From JAOTZA01 sp965224065 (GTDB taxonomy: Bacteria > Acidobacteriota > Thermoanaerobaculia > Multivoradales > JAHEKO01): DNA of 64,000 bases. The DNA lies in contig CBDCYF010000005.1 in the NCBI GenBank assembly GCA_965224065.1, forward strand, positions 992,001 through 1,056,000. Direction: 5' to 3'. Shown here piece by piece: positions 1 to 8,316 of the stretch; the stretch's first letter is position 1; each line of letters begins with the position of its first letter. Under the pieces are notes generated by a model that made no database searches, was not told the origin of the DNA, and was given only the letters and a program-made list of their open reading frames with translations. The position numbers and the translations under genes are program-made.

Positions 1-571
1 CGCAGTTGGTGTCCACAATAGCGATCACCGGAATGTTGAGTCGGTTGGCCTCGGCGACCGCGATCTCTTCGCGCTTGGGATCGACCACAAAAAGCGCGTC
101 GGGCAAGCCGTCCATGTTCCGGACACCTTCGAGGTTGCGGGTCATCTTCTGACGGTCCCGCTCGAGCCGCAGGCGCTCCTTCTTGATCAGCGGGTTCTCA
201 TCGTCCGTCAGCCGCGCCTCGGTGTCTTTCAGCCGCTCGACCGAGTTCCGGATGGTCACAAAGTTGGTCAACATACCGCCCAGCCAACGATGACTGACAA
301 AGAACTGATTGCAACGGCGCGCTTCTTCCTCGACGACCTCCCGAGCCTGGCGCTTGGTGCCGACAAAGAGCAGGCGCCGCCCGCTGCGGCCCAGGCCGCG
401 GGCGAAATCGAGCGCGGCATTGAGGAACTGCTGTGTCTGTTGGAGATCGATGATGTAGATCCCGTTGCGCTTGCCGAAGATATACGGCTTCATCTTCGGG
501 TTCCACCGCCGGGTCTGATGCCCGAAGTGAACGCCCGCTTCGAGCAACTCCTGCATCTTCACCTGCGGCAA
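1..571 (-). CDS. rpsB: 30S ribosomal protein S2 (partial, C-terminus beyond window)
   Basis: Protein S2 binds the 30S head-body junction and helps S1 dock. About 190 residues are visible. The start motif LLEAGVHFGHQTRRWNPKMKPYIFG, here quoted only as LLEAGVHFGHQTRRW, is diagnostic, followed by GRNGIYIIDL-like and SHRWLGGMLTNF segments and VVDPKREEIAVAEA near the edge. I chose the TTG at 571 rather than the internal ATG at 556, because TTG gives the usual MPQVKM N-terminus and has GGAGGT six bases upstream. The gene lies 20 bases after rpsI in the same direction, so it belongs to the rplM-rpsI-rpsB operon; tsf would be expected just outside the window. Identification is essentially certain. 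Confidence 0.97.
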   Translation of the reverse strand, partial: MPQVKMQELLEAGVHFGHQTRRWNPKMKPYIFGKRNGIYIIDLQQTQQFLNAALDFARGLGRSGRRLLFVGTKRQAREVVEEEARRCNQFFVSHRWLGGMLTNFVTIRNSVERLKDTEARLTDDENPLIKKERLRLERDRQKMTRNLEGVRNMDGLPDALFVVDPKREEIAVAEANRLNIPVIAIVDTNC

Positions 572-577
572 CGGGGG

Positions 578-583
578 ACCTCC
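578..583 (-). promoter_or_regulatory. Shine-Dalgarno of rpsB (decides a TTG start)
   Basis: A full GGAGGT on the minus strand lies six bases before TTG at 571. No comparable site precedes the ATG at 556, so the strong site argues for the TTG start. Confidence 0.75.
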
Positions 584-590
584 GAATTCA

Positions 591-983
591 CTAACGCTTG
601 CTGAACTGGAACCTTGCACGGGCGCCTTTCTGACCGTATTTCTTGCGTTCTTTCTTGCGCGGGTCGCGTGTCAGGAGCCCGGCGGCCTTGAGCCGCTCCC
701 GCAGCTCGCCGTTGAACTCCACCAGTGCGCGCGAGATTCCGTGACGGATGGCGCCGGCCTGCCCGGCCGAGCCACCGCCCGTTACGGTCACGTATACGTC
801 GAACTTCTCGGAGGTCTCGGTCAGCGAGAGCGGCTGGCGGACGATCATTCGCAAGGTCGGGCTGGGGAAGAAATCATCGAACTGGCGTCCGTTGATGCTC
901 ATGTCGCCCGCCCCGGGGCGCAGGAAGACACGCGCCTTGGCGGTCTTGCGACGGCCGGTACCGTAGTACTGCAATTCACTCAC
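591..983 (-). CDS. rpsI: 30S ribosomal protein S9
   Basis: S9 is a small-subunit head protein whose C-terminal tail reaches the P-site tRNA. The N-terminus YYGTGRRKTAKARVFLRPG, the segment TVTGGGSAGQAGAIRHGI and the terminal FSKR are all family signatures. The GTG at 983 gives 130 residues, the usual length, and has AGAGGT seven bases upstream. An in-frame TTG six bases earlier would sit directly on that ribosome site and is unlikely. It lies between rplM and rpsB, the common L13-S9-S2 order. Confidence 0.97.
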   Translation of the reverse strand: MSELQYYGTGRRKTAKARVFLRPGAGDMSINGRQFDDFFPSPTLRMIVRQPLSLTETSEKFDVYVTVTGGGSAGQAGAIRHGISRALVEFNGELRERLKAAGLLTRDPRKKERKKYGQKGARARFQFSKR

Positions 984-1014
984 GACCAAAACCTCTTAAA
1001 AAAGAATCCCGCGC

Positions 1015-1449
1015 CTATCCGGCGAGCGGTAGCTCCTGTGGCTGCTGGGCGGCGTGCGGGTGCTCGGGCCCGGCGTACACCTTGAGCTTCTTCAACTGAT
1101 GCCGTCCCAAGCGGTTCTTTGGCAACATGCCGCGCACGCTCGAACGAATCAACCGCGTAGGGTGGCGGCGCCGCACCTCGGCCGCGGTGGTCTGCTTGAG
1201 GCCACCGGGGTGAGTGCTGTGCCGGTAGTAGATCTTCTGGTCTTCCTTGCGCCCGGTCAGCACCGCCTTCTCGGCGTTGACGACAATCACATAGTCGCCG
1301 GTGTCCACGTGCCGAGCGTAGATCGGCTTGTGCTTGCCGGTCAGGACCCGTGCGATCTCGGTCGACAGGCGGCCGAGGGTCTTACCCGCGGCGTCGACCA
1401 GGTACCACTCGCGGTCCACCTCGGTGGTTTTCGGGCTAAAGGTTCGCAT
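1015..1449 (-). CDS. rplM: 50S ribosomal protein L13
   Basis: L13 is an early-assembly large-subunit protein. The 144 residues carry REWYLVDAAGKTLGRLSTEIA, quoted in part as WYLVDAAGKTLGRLS, then GDYVIVVNAEK, the YYRHSTHPGG segment and VRGMLPKNRLGR, in the family order and at about the usual length of 142. It is the first gene of the minus-strand ribosomal operon, behind the promoter at 1531-1560 and a short structured leader. The upstream hairpin may contribute to control, but no known L13 leader fold was identified. Confidence 0.97.
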   Translation of the reverse strand: MRTFSPKTTEVDREWYLVDAAGKTLGRLSTEIARVLTGKHKPIYARHVDTGDYVIVVNAEKAVLTGRKEDQKIYYRHSTHPGGLKQTTAAEVRRRHPTRLIRSSVRGMLPKNRLGRHQLKKLKVYAGPEHPHAAQQPQELPLAG

Positions 1450-1507
1450 GATCTCTCGCGTCTGTCGCTGTCTTGGAATCGGCTTGACTTGGCGAAAAAA
1501 TCCTCAC

Positions 1508-1522
1508 CCTTGCCGGGCAAGG
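1508..1522 (-). promoter_or_regulatory. short hairpin in the rplM leader
   Basis: CCTTGCC and GGCAAGG form a perfect seven-base inverted repeat around a single G, inside the predicted rplM 5' leader. No U-tract follows, so it is not an intrinsic terminator. A role in leader control is speculation. Confidence 0.35.
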
Positions 1523-1530
1523 AGCCTCGG

Positions 1531-1560
1531 ATCATAGGCCGCGTTTGCAGCCGATGTCAA
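1531..1560 (-). promoter_or_regulatory. sigma70-type promoter of the rplM operon
   Basis: On the minus strand a perfect TTGACA (1560-1555) is separated by 18 bases from TATGAT (1536-1531). It points at rplM with about 75 bases of leader. This is one of the closest matches to the sigma70 consensus in the window and suits a ribosomal operon. Confidence 0.8.
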
Positions 1561-1631
1561 GGCTCCAGAGCGAGCCCCGGCGGCTTTACCGCCCCGGCGG
1601 TCCGGGCCCTGCGCGTATAGACTGGCTCGCC

Positions 1632-2357
1632 ATGCCGGGAGAGACGCTCCCTCTGGACAAGAAGGCCGACGCGATCCAGGAGATGTTCTCCCGGGTAGCG
1701 CCCCGTTACGATTTTCTCAACCACCTGCTCTCGGGCTGGCTCGACGTGAGCTGGCGGAGGCGCGCGGCGAAAGCTCTGGAGCTCGGCGCCGACTCGCGGG
1801 TGCTCGACTTGTGCTGCGGCACCGGTGACCAGGCGCTGGCCGTCCGGCGGCGCGCGGCGGCACCGGTAATCGCCAGCGATTTCTGCGTGCCCATGCTCGC
1901 CCTGGCACGGCGGAAGTTCGCGCGCGTGGCGGCGCCCCGCCCCACGGGGCTCGCCGGAGACACCCAGACGCTGCCGTTTGCAACCGGTGCCTTCGACGCC
2001 GTGACCGTCTCTTTTGGTCTCCGCAATGTCGCCGACCTGGATCGCGGGCTCGTCGAGATCACGCGGGTGCTGCGATCCGGCGGCCAAGCCGTGTTCCTGG
2101 AGTTCGCCCTGCCCAGGGCCCGATTGGTGAGAAGCGCCTATCTCTTTTATTTCAACCGGATCCTGCCCGTCCTCGGACGCTGGTTTTCCCAGCGCGGCGA
2201 GGCATACGAGTACCTGCCGGCGTCCGTCGCCGCCTTTCCCCAGCGCGACGAGTTTGTCGATCGCATGGTGACGGCCGGCTTCTCCTCCCCTTCCTGGTCC
2301 GACCTGTCGGGAGGTACAGTCTGTCTCTACAGCGGGGTGAAGAGAGGACCGAAATGA
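1632..2357 (+). CDS. ubiE: menaquinone (ubiquinone) biosynthesis C-methyltransferase UbiE/MenG
   Basis: SAM-dependent methyltransferase that methylates demethylmenaquinone in the last step of quinone synthesis. The 241 residues include IQEMFSRVAPRYDFLNHLLS at the N-terminus, the SAM-binding loop VLDLCCGTGDQAL, and FGLRNVADLDRGL and VFLEFALP further on, all in UbiE order. The ATG at 1632 begins MPGETLPLDKK; longer versions would run into the opposite promoter region. Its stop overlaps the folD start by ATGA, making it the first gene of a coupled operon. Because the window also has mqnA and mqnC, menaquinone is the likely substrate (inference). Confidence 0.93.
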   Translation: MPGETLPLDKKADAIQEMFSRVAPRYDFLNHLLSGWLDVSWRRRAAKALELGADSRVLDLCCGTGDQALAVRRRAAAPVIASDFCVPMLALARRKFARVAAPRPTGLAGDTQTLPFATGAFDAVTVSFGLRNVADLDRGLVEITRVLRSGGQAVFLEFALPRARLVRSAYLFYFNRILPVLGRWFSQRGEAYEYLPASVAAFPQRDEFVDRMVTAGFSSPSWSDLSGGTVCLYSGVKRGPK

Positions 2358-3286
2358 GCCGCATCCTGAACGGGCGCAAGATCGCCCGCCAGATCCGCAA
2401 CGAGGTAACGGAGGGCGTTCGGAACCTCGTGGCCGAAGGGTTTCGCCCGCCGGGCCTGGCGGTCATCCGTGTGGGGGACGACCCGGCCTCGAAGATCTAC
2501 GTCGGGACCAAGACCCGCGCCGCCGAAGAGGCGGGATTTCACCATCTTGCCGTCGAGCTGCCGGCAGAGGCGACACAGGAGGAAGTCGCCACGCGAGTGG
2601 ACACCCTCAACGCCGACAACCGGATCGACGGCATCCTGCTCCAGCTACCCCTCCCCTCCCCGCTCGAGACGACACCGCTCATCGAGCGGATCGATCCCGA
2701 GAAGGACGTCGACGGCCTGCACTCGATCAATGCCGGCCGGTTGTGGCTGGACCGCGACGGCCTCACACCGGCCACACCCAGCGGCATCATCGAACTTCTC
2801 GACCGCTACGAGATCCAGCTGCGCGGCGCGCGGGCGGTCGTGGTCGGGCGCAGCGCGCTGGTCGGCAAGCCGATGGCCGGGCTGCTGCTCAGAAACCACG
2901 CAACCGTCACCGTGTGTCACTCCCGGACTCGGAATCTGGAAGCGGTCTGCCGCGAGGCGGACCTGCTGATCGCGGCGGTTGGGAGGCTGGCGATGATCGG
3001 GCCGGATCACGTGCGCGACGGGGCGGTGGTGATCGACGTCGGCATCCATCGGGTGACCGACCCGGCGGAGGTCGAACGGCTGTTCCCGGGAGACGCCAAG
3101 CGCCGGGCGAGCTTCGAGAAACGCGGCTCGATCGTTACCGGCGACGTGGATTACCACCGAGTCGCGCCCAAGGCGACGGCCATCACCCCGGTACCGGGTG
3201 GTGTCGGGCCGCTTACGGTGGCTGCACTCCTCGCCAACACACTCAAGGCCTCGCGCCGACGCCAAGGTGCCGACAGCTCGAACTGA
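2354..3286 (+). CDS. folD: bifunctional methylenetetrahydrofolate dehydrogenase / methenyltetrahydrofolate cyclohydrolase
   Basis: Interconverts 5,10-methylene-, methenyl- and 10-formyl-tetrahydrofolate in the cytosol, supplying one-carbon units for purines, thymidylate and fMet. The 310 residues show the catalytic YVGTK motif, the GILLQLPLP segment, the NADP-binding GRSALVGKPMAGLL and the terminal PVPGGVGPLTVAAL signature. The start ATG overlaps the ubiE stop by four bases. The length is slightly above the usual 285-300, from a short C-terminal basic tail. Formyl-donor supply fits the presence of fmt elsewhere in the window. Confidence 0.97.
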   Translation: MSRILNGRKIARQIRNEVTEGVRNLVAEGFRPPGLAVIRVGDDPASKIYVGTKTRAAEEAGFHHLAVELPAEATQEEVATRVDTLNADNRIDGILLQLPLPSPLETTPLIERIDPEKDVDGLHSINAGRLWLDRDGLTPATPSGIIELLDRYEIQLRGARAVVVGRSALVGKPMAGLLLRNHATVTVCHSRTRNLEAVCREADLLIAAVGRLAMIGPDHVRDGAVVIDVGIHRVTDPAEVERLFPGDAKRRASFEKRGSIVTGDVDYHRVAPKATAITPVPGGVGPLTVAALLANTLKASRRRQGADSSN

Positions 3287-3962
3287 CCCCCCCGCAGCCT
3301 CCACGCCCCGAGTCAGTCCTTTTCGGGTCGGGTTGACCGGGGGAATGGCCTCGGGTAAATCGACCGTCCGCAGGCTGCTGGCCGCGGCCGGGTTCGAGAC
3401 GGTGGACGCCGACGAGCTGGTGGCGGAGCTCTATCGCCCCGGGGGCGAGGGCGTGACGGCGGTCCGATCGCTTTTTGGAGACGGCTGCCTCACCGCGGAG
3501 GGCGCCGTCGACCACCGGGCGGTCGCCGAACTGGTGTTCGCCCGGCCCCAGGCCCGCCGCGAGCTCGAAGCGGCGATCCACCCCCTGGTCCGCCGCCGTT
3601 TTGCCGAGCTCGCGGGCCGTGCTCATCGAGAAAATTCAAGGGCCGTCGTGGTGCTCGAGGCCACGCTGCTCGTGGAAGCCGGTTACGGGCCGGACTTCGA
3701 CCTGGTCGTGACGGTGGAGGCGGACGACGACGTCCGGATCCGGCGCGCGGTAGCTCGCGGAGCGAGCGAGGCCGACGCCCGGGCACGCCTGGCCGCGCAG
3801 GGCGACGGCGACGAGCGCCGGCGCGGCGCGCAACGGGTGATCCGCAACGACGGAGACCTCGAGGCGTTGCGGTGTGAAGTCGAACGGCTGGTTGCCGATA
3901 TCCGCCGGCTCGCTCGCGAGCGGGTCCCTCACGGCGACAGTCAAGGAGGAGAAGAAGAGTGA
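3267..3962 (+). CDS. coaE: dephospho-CoA kinase
   Basis: Phosphorylates the 3' hydroxyl of dephospho-CoA in the final step of coenzyme A synthesis. The P-loop GLTGGMASGKST sits near the N-terminus, followed by VDADELV and the IHPLVRRRF region and VVLEATLLVEAGY, all typical of CoaE. The start is uncertain: no start codon lies directly before RVGLTGG, and the best in-frame candidate is GTG at 3267, inside the folD end, giving about 231 residues with an unusual 25-residue lead. The stop overlaps the rdgB start by GTGA. Function is secure, start is not. Confidence 0.92.
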   Translation: MPTARTDPPAASTPRVSPFRVGLTGGMASGKSTVRRLLAAAGFETVDADELVAELYRPGGEGVTAVRSLFGDGCLTAEGAVDHRAVAELVFARPQARRELEAAIHPLVRRRFAELAGRAHRENSRAVVVLEATLLVEAGYGPDFDLVVTVEADDDVRIRRAVARGASEADARARLAAQGDGDERRRGAQRVIRNDGDLEALRCEVERLVADIRRLARERVPHGDSQGGEEE

Positions 3963-4537
3963 CCGAGCGCTTGGCGCGCGCGGTCCTGGTCACCGGCAAC
4001 TCCAACAAGATCCTGGAGGCCCGGAGGATCCTGGGCTTCGACCTGGCGTCGGCGGAGCCCGAGAGCGATGCTTACCCCGATCTGCCGGATCTTCCCGAGA
4101 TCCAGGGCCTGGATCCGGTCGCCGTCCTCGAGGCCAAGGCCGAGGCCGCGTGGCAGGCGCTGGGGCGGCCGCTGATCGTCGAGGACACCGGGCTCGAGCT
4201 CGAGGCGCTCAACGGGTTCCCCGGACCGCTGGTCAAGTGGCTGCTCGAAGCCGTCGGCCCGGAAGGGATCGCCCGGCTCGCCCAATCCCAGGGCGACGCG
4301 GGGGCGACGGCGGTCTGCGCGCTTCTCTACCGCGACGCGGAAACCACCGTCACGGCCTTTGGCCGCACTCGAGGCCAGCTGGTGCTCCCGGCCCGGGGTG
4401 AGCTCGGTTTTGGCTGGGATCCCATCTTCCAGCCCGACGGCTCGACAAGAACCTACGCCGAGCTGGGACCCGAGACCAAGGACCGCATCGGCCATCGCGG
4501 CCGCGCCTGGCGCGCTCTGCTCGAACGGTTGAAGTAA
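3959..4537 (+). CDS. rdgB: RdgB/HAM1-type non-canonical purine NTP pyrophosphatase
   Basis: Hydrolyses dITP, XTP and ITP to monophosphates so that deaminated purines are not built into nucleic acid. The 192 residues contain TGNSNKILEARRIL, the metal-site EDTGLELEALNGFPGP and the GFGWDPIF motif, all expected for the family. The GTG start overlaps the coaE stop by four bases and follows an AAGGAGGAG ribosome site. The final TAA is the outer edge of a 25-base palindrome shared with the convergent argF stop. Confidence 0.95.
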   Translation: MTERLARAVLVTGNSNKILEARRILGFDLASAEPESDAYPDLPDLPEIQGLDPVAVLEAKAEAAWQALGRPLIVEDTGLELEALNGFPGPLVKWLLEAVGPEGIARLAQSQGDAGATAVCALLYRDAETTVTAFGRTRGQLVLPARGELGFGWDPIFQPDGSTRTYAELGPETKDRIGHRGRAWRALLERLK

Positions 4538-4559
4538 TTCGGGGACTGTCCCCGAATTA
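4535..4559. repeat. 25-bp palindrome between convergent stops (copy 1)
   Basis: TAATTCGGGGAC and GTCCCCGAATTA form perfect 12-base arms around one T. The first TAA is the rdgB stop and, on the other strand, the last TAA is the argF stop, so the whole intergenic space is the palindrome. It can fold on either strand and may act as a bidirectional terminator, although there is no long U-tract. A near-identical copy lies at 9483-9507. Confidence 0.85.
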
Positions 4560-5477
4560 AGGCGCCATCAACTGGATCAGGATCGCCTTCTGGACGTGGA
4601 GGCGATTTTCCGCCTCGTCGAAGATGCGACTCTGGGGCCCGTCGGCGACTTCGGCCGCGACTTCTTCGCCCCGGTGCGCCGGAAGGCAATGCAGAAACAC
4701 CGCCTCGGGTCGAGCCACCGCCATCAGGGCGGAATCCACGGTGAAGCCCTCGAAGGCCCGGAGCCTTTTTTCGGCCTCCTCTTCCTGCCCCATCGACGCC
4801 CACACGTCGGTAAAGACGGCGCTGGCTCCGTCGACCGCCTCGCGCGGATCGTGTGTCAGCTCGATTCGGGTTCCCGCCTGCTCCGCCGCCTCGCGGGCCC
4901 GGGCCGCATAGCCGTCCGAGACCGTGTAGCCGGAAGGTGAAGCCATCGCGATGTCGATCCCCACCTTGGGGGCACCGAGCATCAGGGAATGGGCCATGTT
5001 GTTGCCGTCGCCCACATAGGCGACCCGGCGGCCGGCGAGATCGTCGAAGATCTCGTGCAGGGTGAAGTAGTCGGCCAGGGCCTGACACGGGTGCAGCTCG
5101 TCGGTCAGACCGTTGATAACCGGGATGGTTCCAAACCGCGCCAGATCGACCACGTCCCGATGGGCATAGGTCCGAGCCATCACGCCGTCCACGTAGCGTG
5201 ACAGCACTTTGGCGGTGTCCTCGATGGACTCCCCCCGCCCGAGCTGGATGTCCCGCGACGACAAAAACAGAGCGTGTCCGCCGAGCTGGAACATCCCGAC
5301 CTCAAAGCTCACCCGCGTGCGGGTCGAAGACTTCTGGAAGATCAACCCAAGGGTCTGCCCGGCGAGCCGCGTCCGATACGCGGCCGGGTCGTTCTTGACC
5401 TTGCCGGCGAGCTCGAAGAGCCCGGCGACGTCGTCCGCCTCCAGATCGTGGATCGAGATCAAGTCCTTCTTCCACAT
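4557..5477 (-). CDS. argF: ornithine carbamoyltransferase (ArgF/ArcB)
   Basis: Transfers carbamoyl from carbamoyl phosphate to ornithine to give citrulline, or runs in reverse in arginine catabolism. The 306 residues carry the carbamoyl-phosphate loop SSTRTR (residues 50-55), MARTYAH, HPCQ (129-132), the DGNNMAHS segment and HCLPAHRG (about 263-270). AAGGAGAGG precedes the ATG. It lies 42 bases downstream of arcA on the same strand, which suggests the catabolic ArcB role. No carbamate kinase is visible nearby, so the anabolic role stays possible. Confidence 0.95.
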   Translation of the reverse strand: MWKKDLISIHDLEADDVAGLFELAGKVKNDPAAYRTRLAGQTLGLIFQKSSTRTRVSFEVGMFQLGGHALFLSSRDIQLGRGESIEDTAKVLSRYVDGVMARTYAHRDVVDLARFGTIPVINGLTDELHPCQALADYFTLHEIFDDLAGRRVAYVGDGNNMAHSLMLGAPKVGIDIAMASPSGYTVSDGYAARAREAAEQAGTRIELTHDPREAVDGASAVFTDVWASMGQEEEAEKRLRAFEGFTVDSALMAVARPEAVFLHCLPAHRGEEVAAEVADGPQSRIFDEAENRLHVQKAILIQLMAP

Positions 5478-5519
5478 CGCTCGCCTCTCCTTGAGCCCCG
5501 CTTGAGTCTCCGCTACCCG

Positions 5520-6788
5520 TCAGGCCTCACGCTCGAGCGGCATGGTCATACAGCGGGGTCCGCCGCGCGCCCGCGACAGCTCGTTGCCGAGCACCGTGAT
5601 GACGGTTTGCTCGCCCTCGCGGATCTGCCGGCGCCCGCTCAGAATCTCCTCTTCATCGACCACGTTCCATCCGCGGCTGGAGAGCTCGTCGAGGGTTCGC
5701 CGGTTGCGGCGGTACAGCAGGATCAGCCCGGGCGAGACCGTGAAGGCGTTGGCGCCGTCGGTCCACTGTTCGCGCGCCTGTTCGAGCACGTCCTGAGAAG
5801 CCCCGCACGGGATCGGTTCGAGATCCAAACCCGCCTCGGCGATCGCTTCGAGAACCGAGGGCCGCAGCGAGAAGCTCAGGTTCTTGGCCCCGAGGTCGAC
5901 CCAAAAGGCCTGCGCCGATAGCCGCCGGCGCGGCTGGATCACCGGCAGAAACGCCAGGCACAAACCCTCGTCAACGAGGGTGAACACGGTATCGAGGTGC
6001 ATGTAGGTCCGCTGGGTCGGGAGATCGACGAGGATCAACTGCCGAAACGAGGTCTCCTCGCGCCGCAGGTACTCGGCCAGCCGCTCGACGCCGCGGCGGT
6101 TGGTCCGCTGGCTCACCCCGACCAGCAAGGTCTCGGCGTTGGCCACCAGGACGTCGCCGCCCTCGAGACACGGCGTGTCGCCACCGGTCGGATAGCGCGC
6201 CTCGGGGTCGCCGGCCGCGATCGAAAACGGCCGGCTCGCGCACGCCAGATCCGGATGATGGCGGAAAATCATCTCCGAGACCAGCGGCTCGCGCCGCCGG
6301 GCGTCGGTGGCCATCGAAGAGAGGAACACCCGCTCGCCGACCAGGAAATGGGGATCGCGCTGGAAAAAGTAGTTGGGAACCGGAGCCAGGTCATAGAGCC
6401 GCGTCTCCGTGCTCTGGTAGCCCTCGGGGTTGCGCAGACCGCAGATCGCCGCCGCCGCGAGATCCCCAGCCGACATCTCCTCGAGCTGGCCGCGGCACCC
6501 CGGAGCCAGGTCTCCATCGGTCTCGAGGCGCGCGCACAGCTCCGAGCGCACCTCGGGGGCCTCGAGCACCTCGGCCAGAAGATCCTGAGCGTAGAGCGTC
6601 TCGACGCCGGCCACCCGCAACACGTCGGCAAACCGTTCGTGCTCGGCCCGCGCCTGGTCACCATAGAGAATGTCGTCAAAGAGCAACTGGCCCATCATGC
6701 TCGGGACCATCCAGTCGATCTCCAACCCCGGCCGGTGCAGCAGCACTCGCCGGAGGCGACCGATCTCGGAAAAGACTTTGATGCTCAT
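5520..6788 (-). CDS. arcA: arginine deiminase
   Basis: Hydrolyses L-arginine to citrulline and ammonia, the first step of the arginine deiminase pathway. The 422 residues begin with SEIGRLRRVLLHRPG and contain the substrate-guiding FQRDPHFLV-type segment, LEGGDVLVAN and HLDTVFT. They end with GGPRCMTMPLERE, in which Cys413 is the expected catalytic nucleophile. Length matches the family (about 410-420). It is the upstream partner of argF. A 76-base gap separates its start from the divergent purB. Confidence 0.95.
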   Translation of the reverse strand: MSIKVFSEIGRLRRVLLHRPGLEIDWMVPSMMGQLLFDDILYGDQARAEHERFADVLRVAGVETLYAQDLLAEVLEAPEVRSELCARLETDGDLAPGCRGQLEEMSAGDLAAAAICGLRNPEGYQSTETRLYDLAPVPNYFFQRDPHFLVGERVFLSSMATDARRREPLVSEMIFRHHPDLACASRPFSIAAGDPEARYPTGGDTPCLEGGDVLVANAETLLVGVSQRTNRRGVERLAEYLRREETSFRQLILVDLPTQRTYMHLDTVFTLVDEGLCLAFLPVIQPRRRLSAQAFWVDLGAKNLSFSLRPSVLEAIAEAGLDLEPIPCGASQDVLEQAREQWTDGANAFTVSPGLILLYRRNRRTLDELSSRGWNVVDEEEILSGRRQIREGEQTVITVLGNELSRARGGPRCMTMPLEREA

Positions 6789-6865
6789 GACGTCTGGTGT
6801 CCCGCTTGAAAGACTGGGAGTCTAACGCGGCGAACACCCGCGGGACAGGTATAACATCGATCCGG

Positions 6866-8287
6866 ATGTCACCCCCGAGTCGCCCACAGAATCCCCTCCA
6901 CGAGCGCTACGCGTCGGGCGAAATGGCGGCACTGTTCTCCGCCCGTCACCGCTACGGGCTGTGGCGTGAACTATGGATCGCCCTGGCCGAGGAACAAAAG
7001 GAGCTCGGTCTGGCGATCACCGGCGAGCAGATCGAGCGCCTGCAACGCGCCGCCGGCGACTTGGACCTTGAAAGGGTCGCCGAGATCGAGAGCCAGACCC
7101 GGCACGACGTGGTCGCGCATCTGCGTCATTTCGCCGAACAGGCCGGGGAGGCCGGCGGTGTCCTGCACATGGGGGCCACCAGCGCCTTTATCACCGACAA
7201 CACCGACGCGCTCATCCTCCGTTCGGCTCTCGAGCTGATCGCAAAGAGGACCGCCGCGACGATCGCCTATCTGGCCCGTTTCGCGCGCCGCCACCGCGCC
7301 ATCCCGACGCTCGCCTACACCCATCTGCAGCCGGCGCAGCTCACCACGGTGGGCAAACGCGCCTGTCTCTGGACCCAGGATCTATTCGTCGACTGGGGCG
7401 AGCTCGAACGGATGCGCTCGGAGCTCCAGTGCCGCGGCGCCAAGGGCACCACCGGCACCCAGGCGAGCTTTCTGACCCTCTTCGACGGCGACCACGAGAA
7501 GGTCCGCGAGCTCGACCGGCGGATCGCCGCGCGGCTGGGGTTTTCGGCGAGCTGGCCGGTGACCGGCCAGACCTACCCCCGCAAACAGGACTCGCGCGTG
7601 CTGGGTGTCCTGGCGGGTGTCGCCGAGAGCTGTCACAAGCTGGGGACCGATGTTCGTCTTCTCCAGGGTCTCGGCGTGCTCTCGGAGCCGTTCGAGGAAA
7701 CCCAGGTCGGCTCCTCGGCGATGGCCTACAAGCGCAACCCCATCCGCAGCGAACGGATGTGCGCGCTGGCGCGGCGGCTACTGACCGACGCGCAGAACGG
7801 CCCGCTCAATACCGCGGTGCAATGGCTGGAACGCAGTCTCGACGACTCGGCCAACCGCCGGCTGGTCCTGGCGGACTCGTTTCTGACCGCCGACGCCGTG
7901 CTTCTGGTGGCGGCCGATGTCGCCTCCGGGCTGACCGTGCGGGAGAACGCCACCGCCACCCTGGTCCGCCGCGAGCTGCCCTTTATGGCCACCGAGACCC
8001 TGCTGATGGAGGCGGGCAAACGCGGCGGCGACCGGCAGGAGCTCCACGAGAAGCTCCGGGTTCTGAGCCTCGAGGCCCACCAGGCGGTCGAGCGGGGCGA
8101 GGAGAACCCGCTGGTCGAGCGGCTGGCCGCCGACCCCGATTTTCCACTCGACCGCGAAGAGGTCGACGCCTTTCTCGACGCCGAACGGTTTACCGGGCGC
8201 TCGGCCGAGCAGGTGGACGAATTTCTGGCCGGCTTGCCGCAAAGCGTGCTACGGATTCACGAGGAGCCCGTAAAGCTCAAGGTCTAG
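6866..8287 (+). CDS. purB: adenylosuccinate lyase, ADSL-like (eukaryotic-type) branch
   Basis: Cleaves SAICAR and adenylosuccinate in purine synthesis. The 473-residue protein carries the superfamily signature GSSAMAYKRNPIRSERM. Stretches such as AKGTTGTQASFL, TGQTYPRKQDSRVL, WLERSLDDSANRR, ELPFMATE and the terminal FTGRSAEQV resemble animal ADSL more than the shorter Bacillus or E. coli enzymes, as judged from memory of those sequences. I chose ATG at 6866 (MSPPSRPQNPLHERY); an upstream TTG-type extension has no family support. TATAAC at 6851-6856 could be a -10 element. Next gene is yajQ, 29 bases on. Confidence 0.95.
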   Translation: MSPPSRPQNPLHERYASGEMAALFSARHRYGLWRELWIALAEEQKELGLAITGEQIERLQRAAGDLDLERVAEIESQTRHDVVAHLRHFAEQAGEAGGVLHMGATSAFITDNTDALILRSALELIAKRTAATIAYLARFARRHRAIPTLAYTHLQPAQLTTVGKRACLWTQDLFVDWGELERMRSELQCRGAKGTTGTQASFLTLFDGDHEKVRELDRRIAARLGFSASWPVTGQTYPRKQDSRVLGVLAGVAESCHKLGTDVRLLQGLGVLSEPFEETQVGSSAMAYKRNPIRSERMCALARRLLTDAQNGPLNTAVQWLERSLDDSANRRLVLADSFLTADAVLLVAADVASGLTVRENATATLVRRELPFMATETLLMEAGKRGGDRQELHEKLRVLSLEAHQAVERGEENPLVERLAADPDFPLDREEVDAFLDAERFTGRSAEQVDEFLAGLPQSVLRIHEEPVKLKV

Positions 8288-8316
8288 AGATATTTCGTTT
8301 AGGAGACTTCCCGAAA

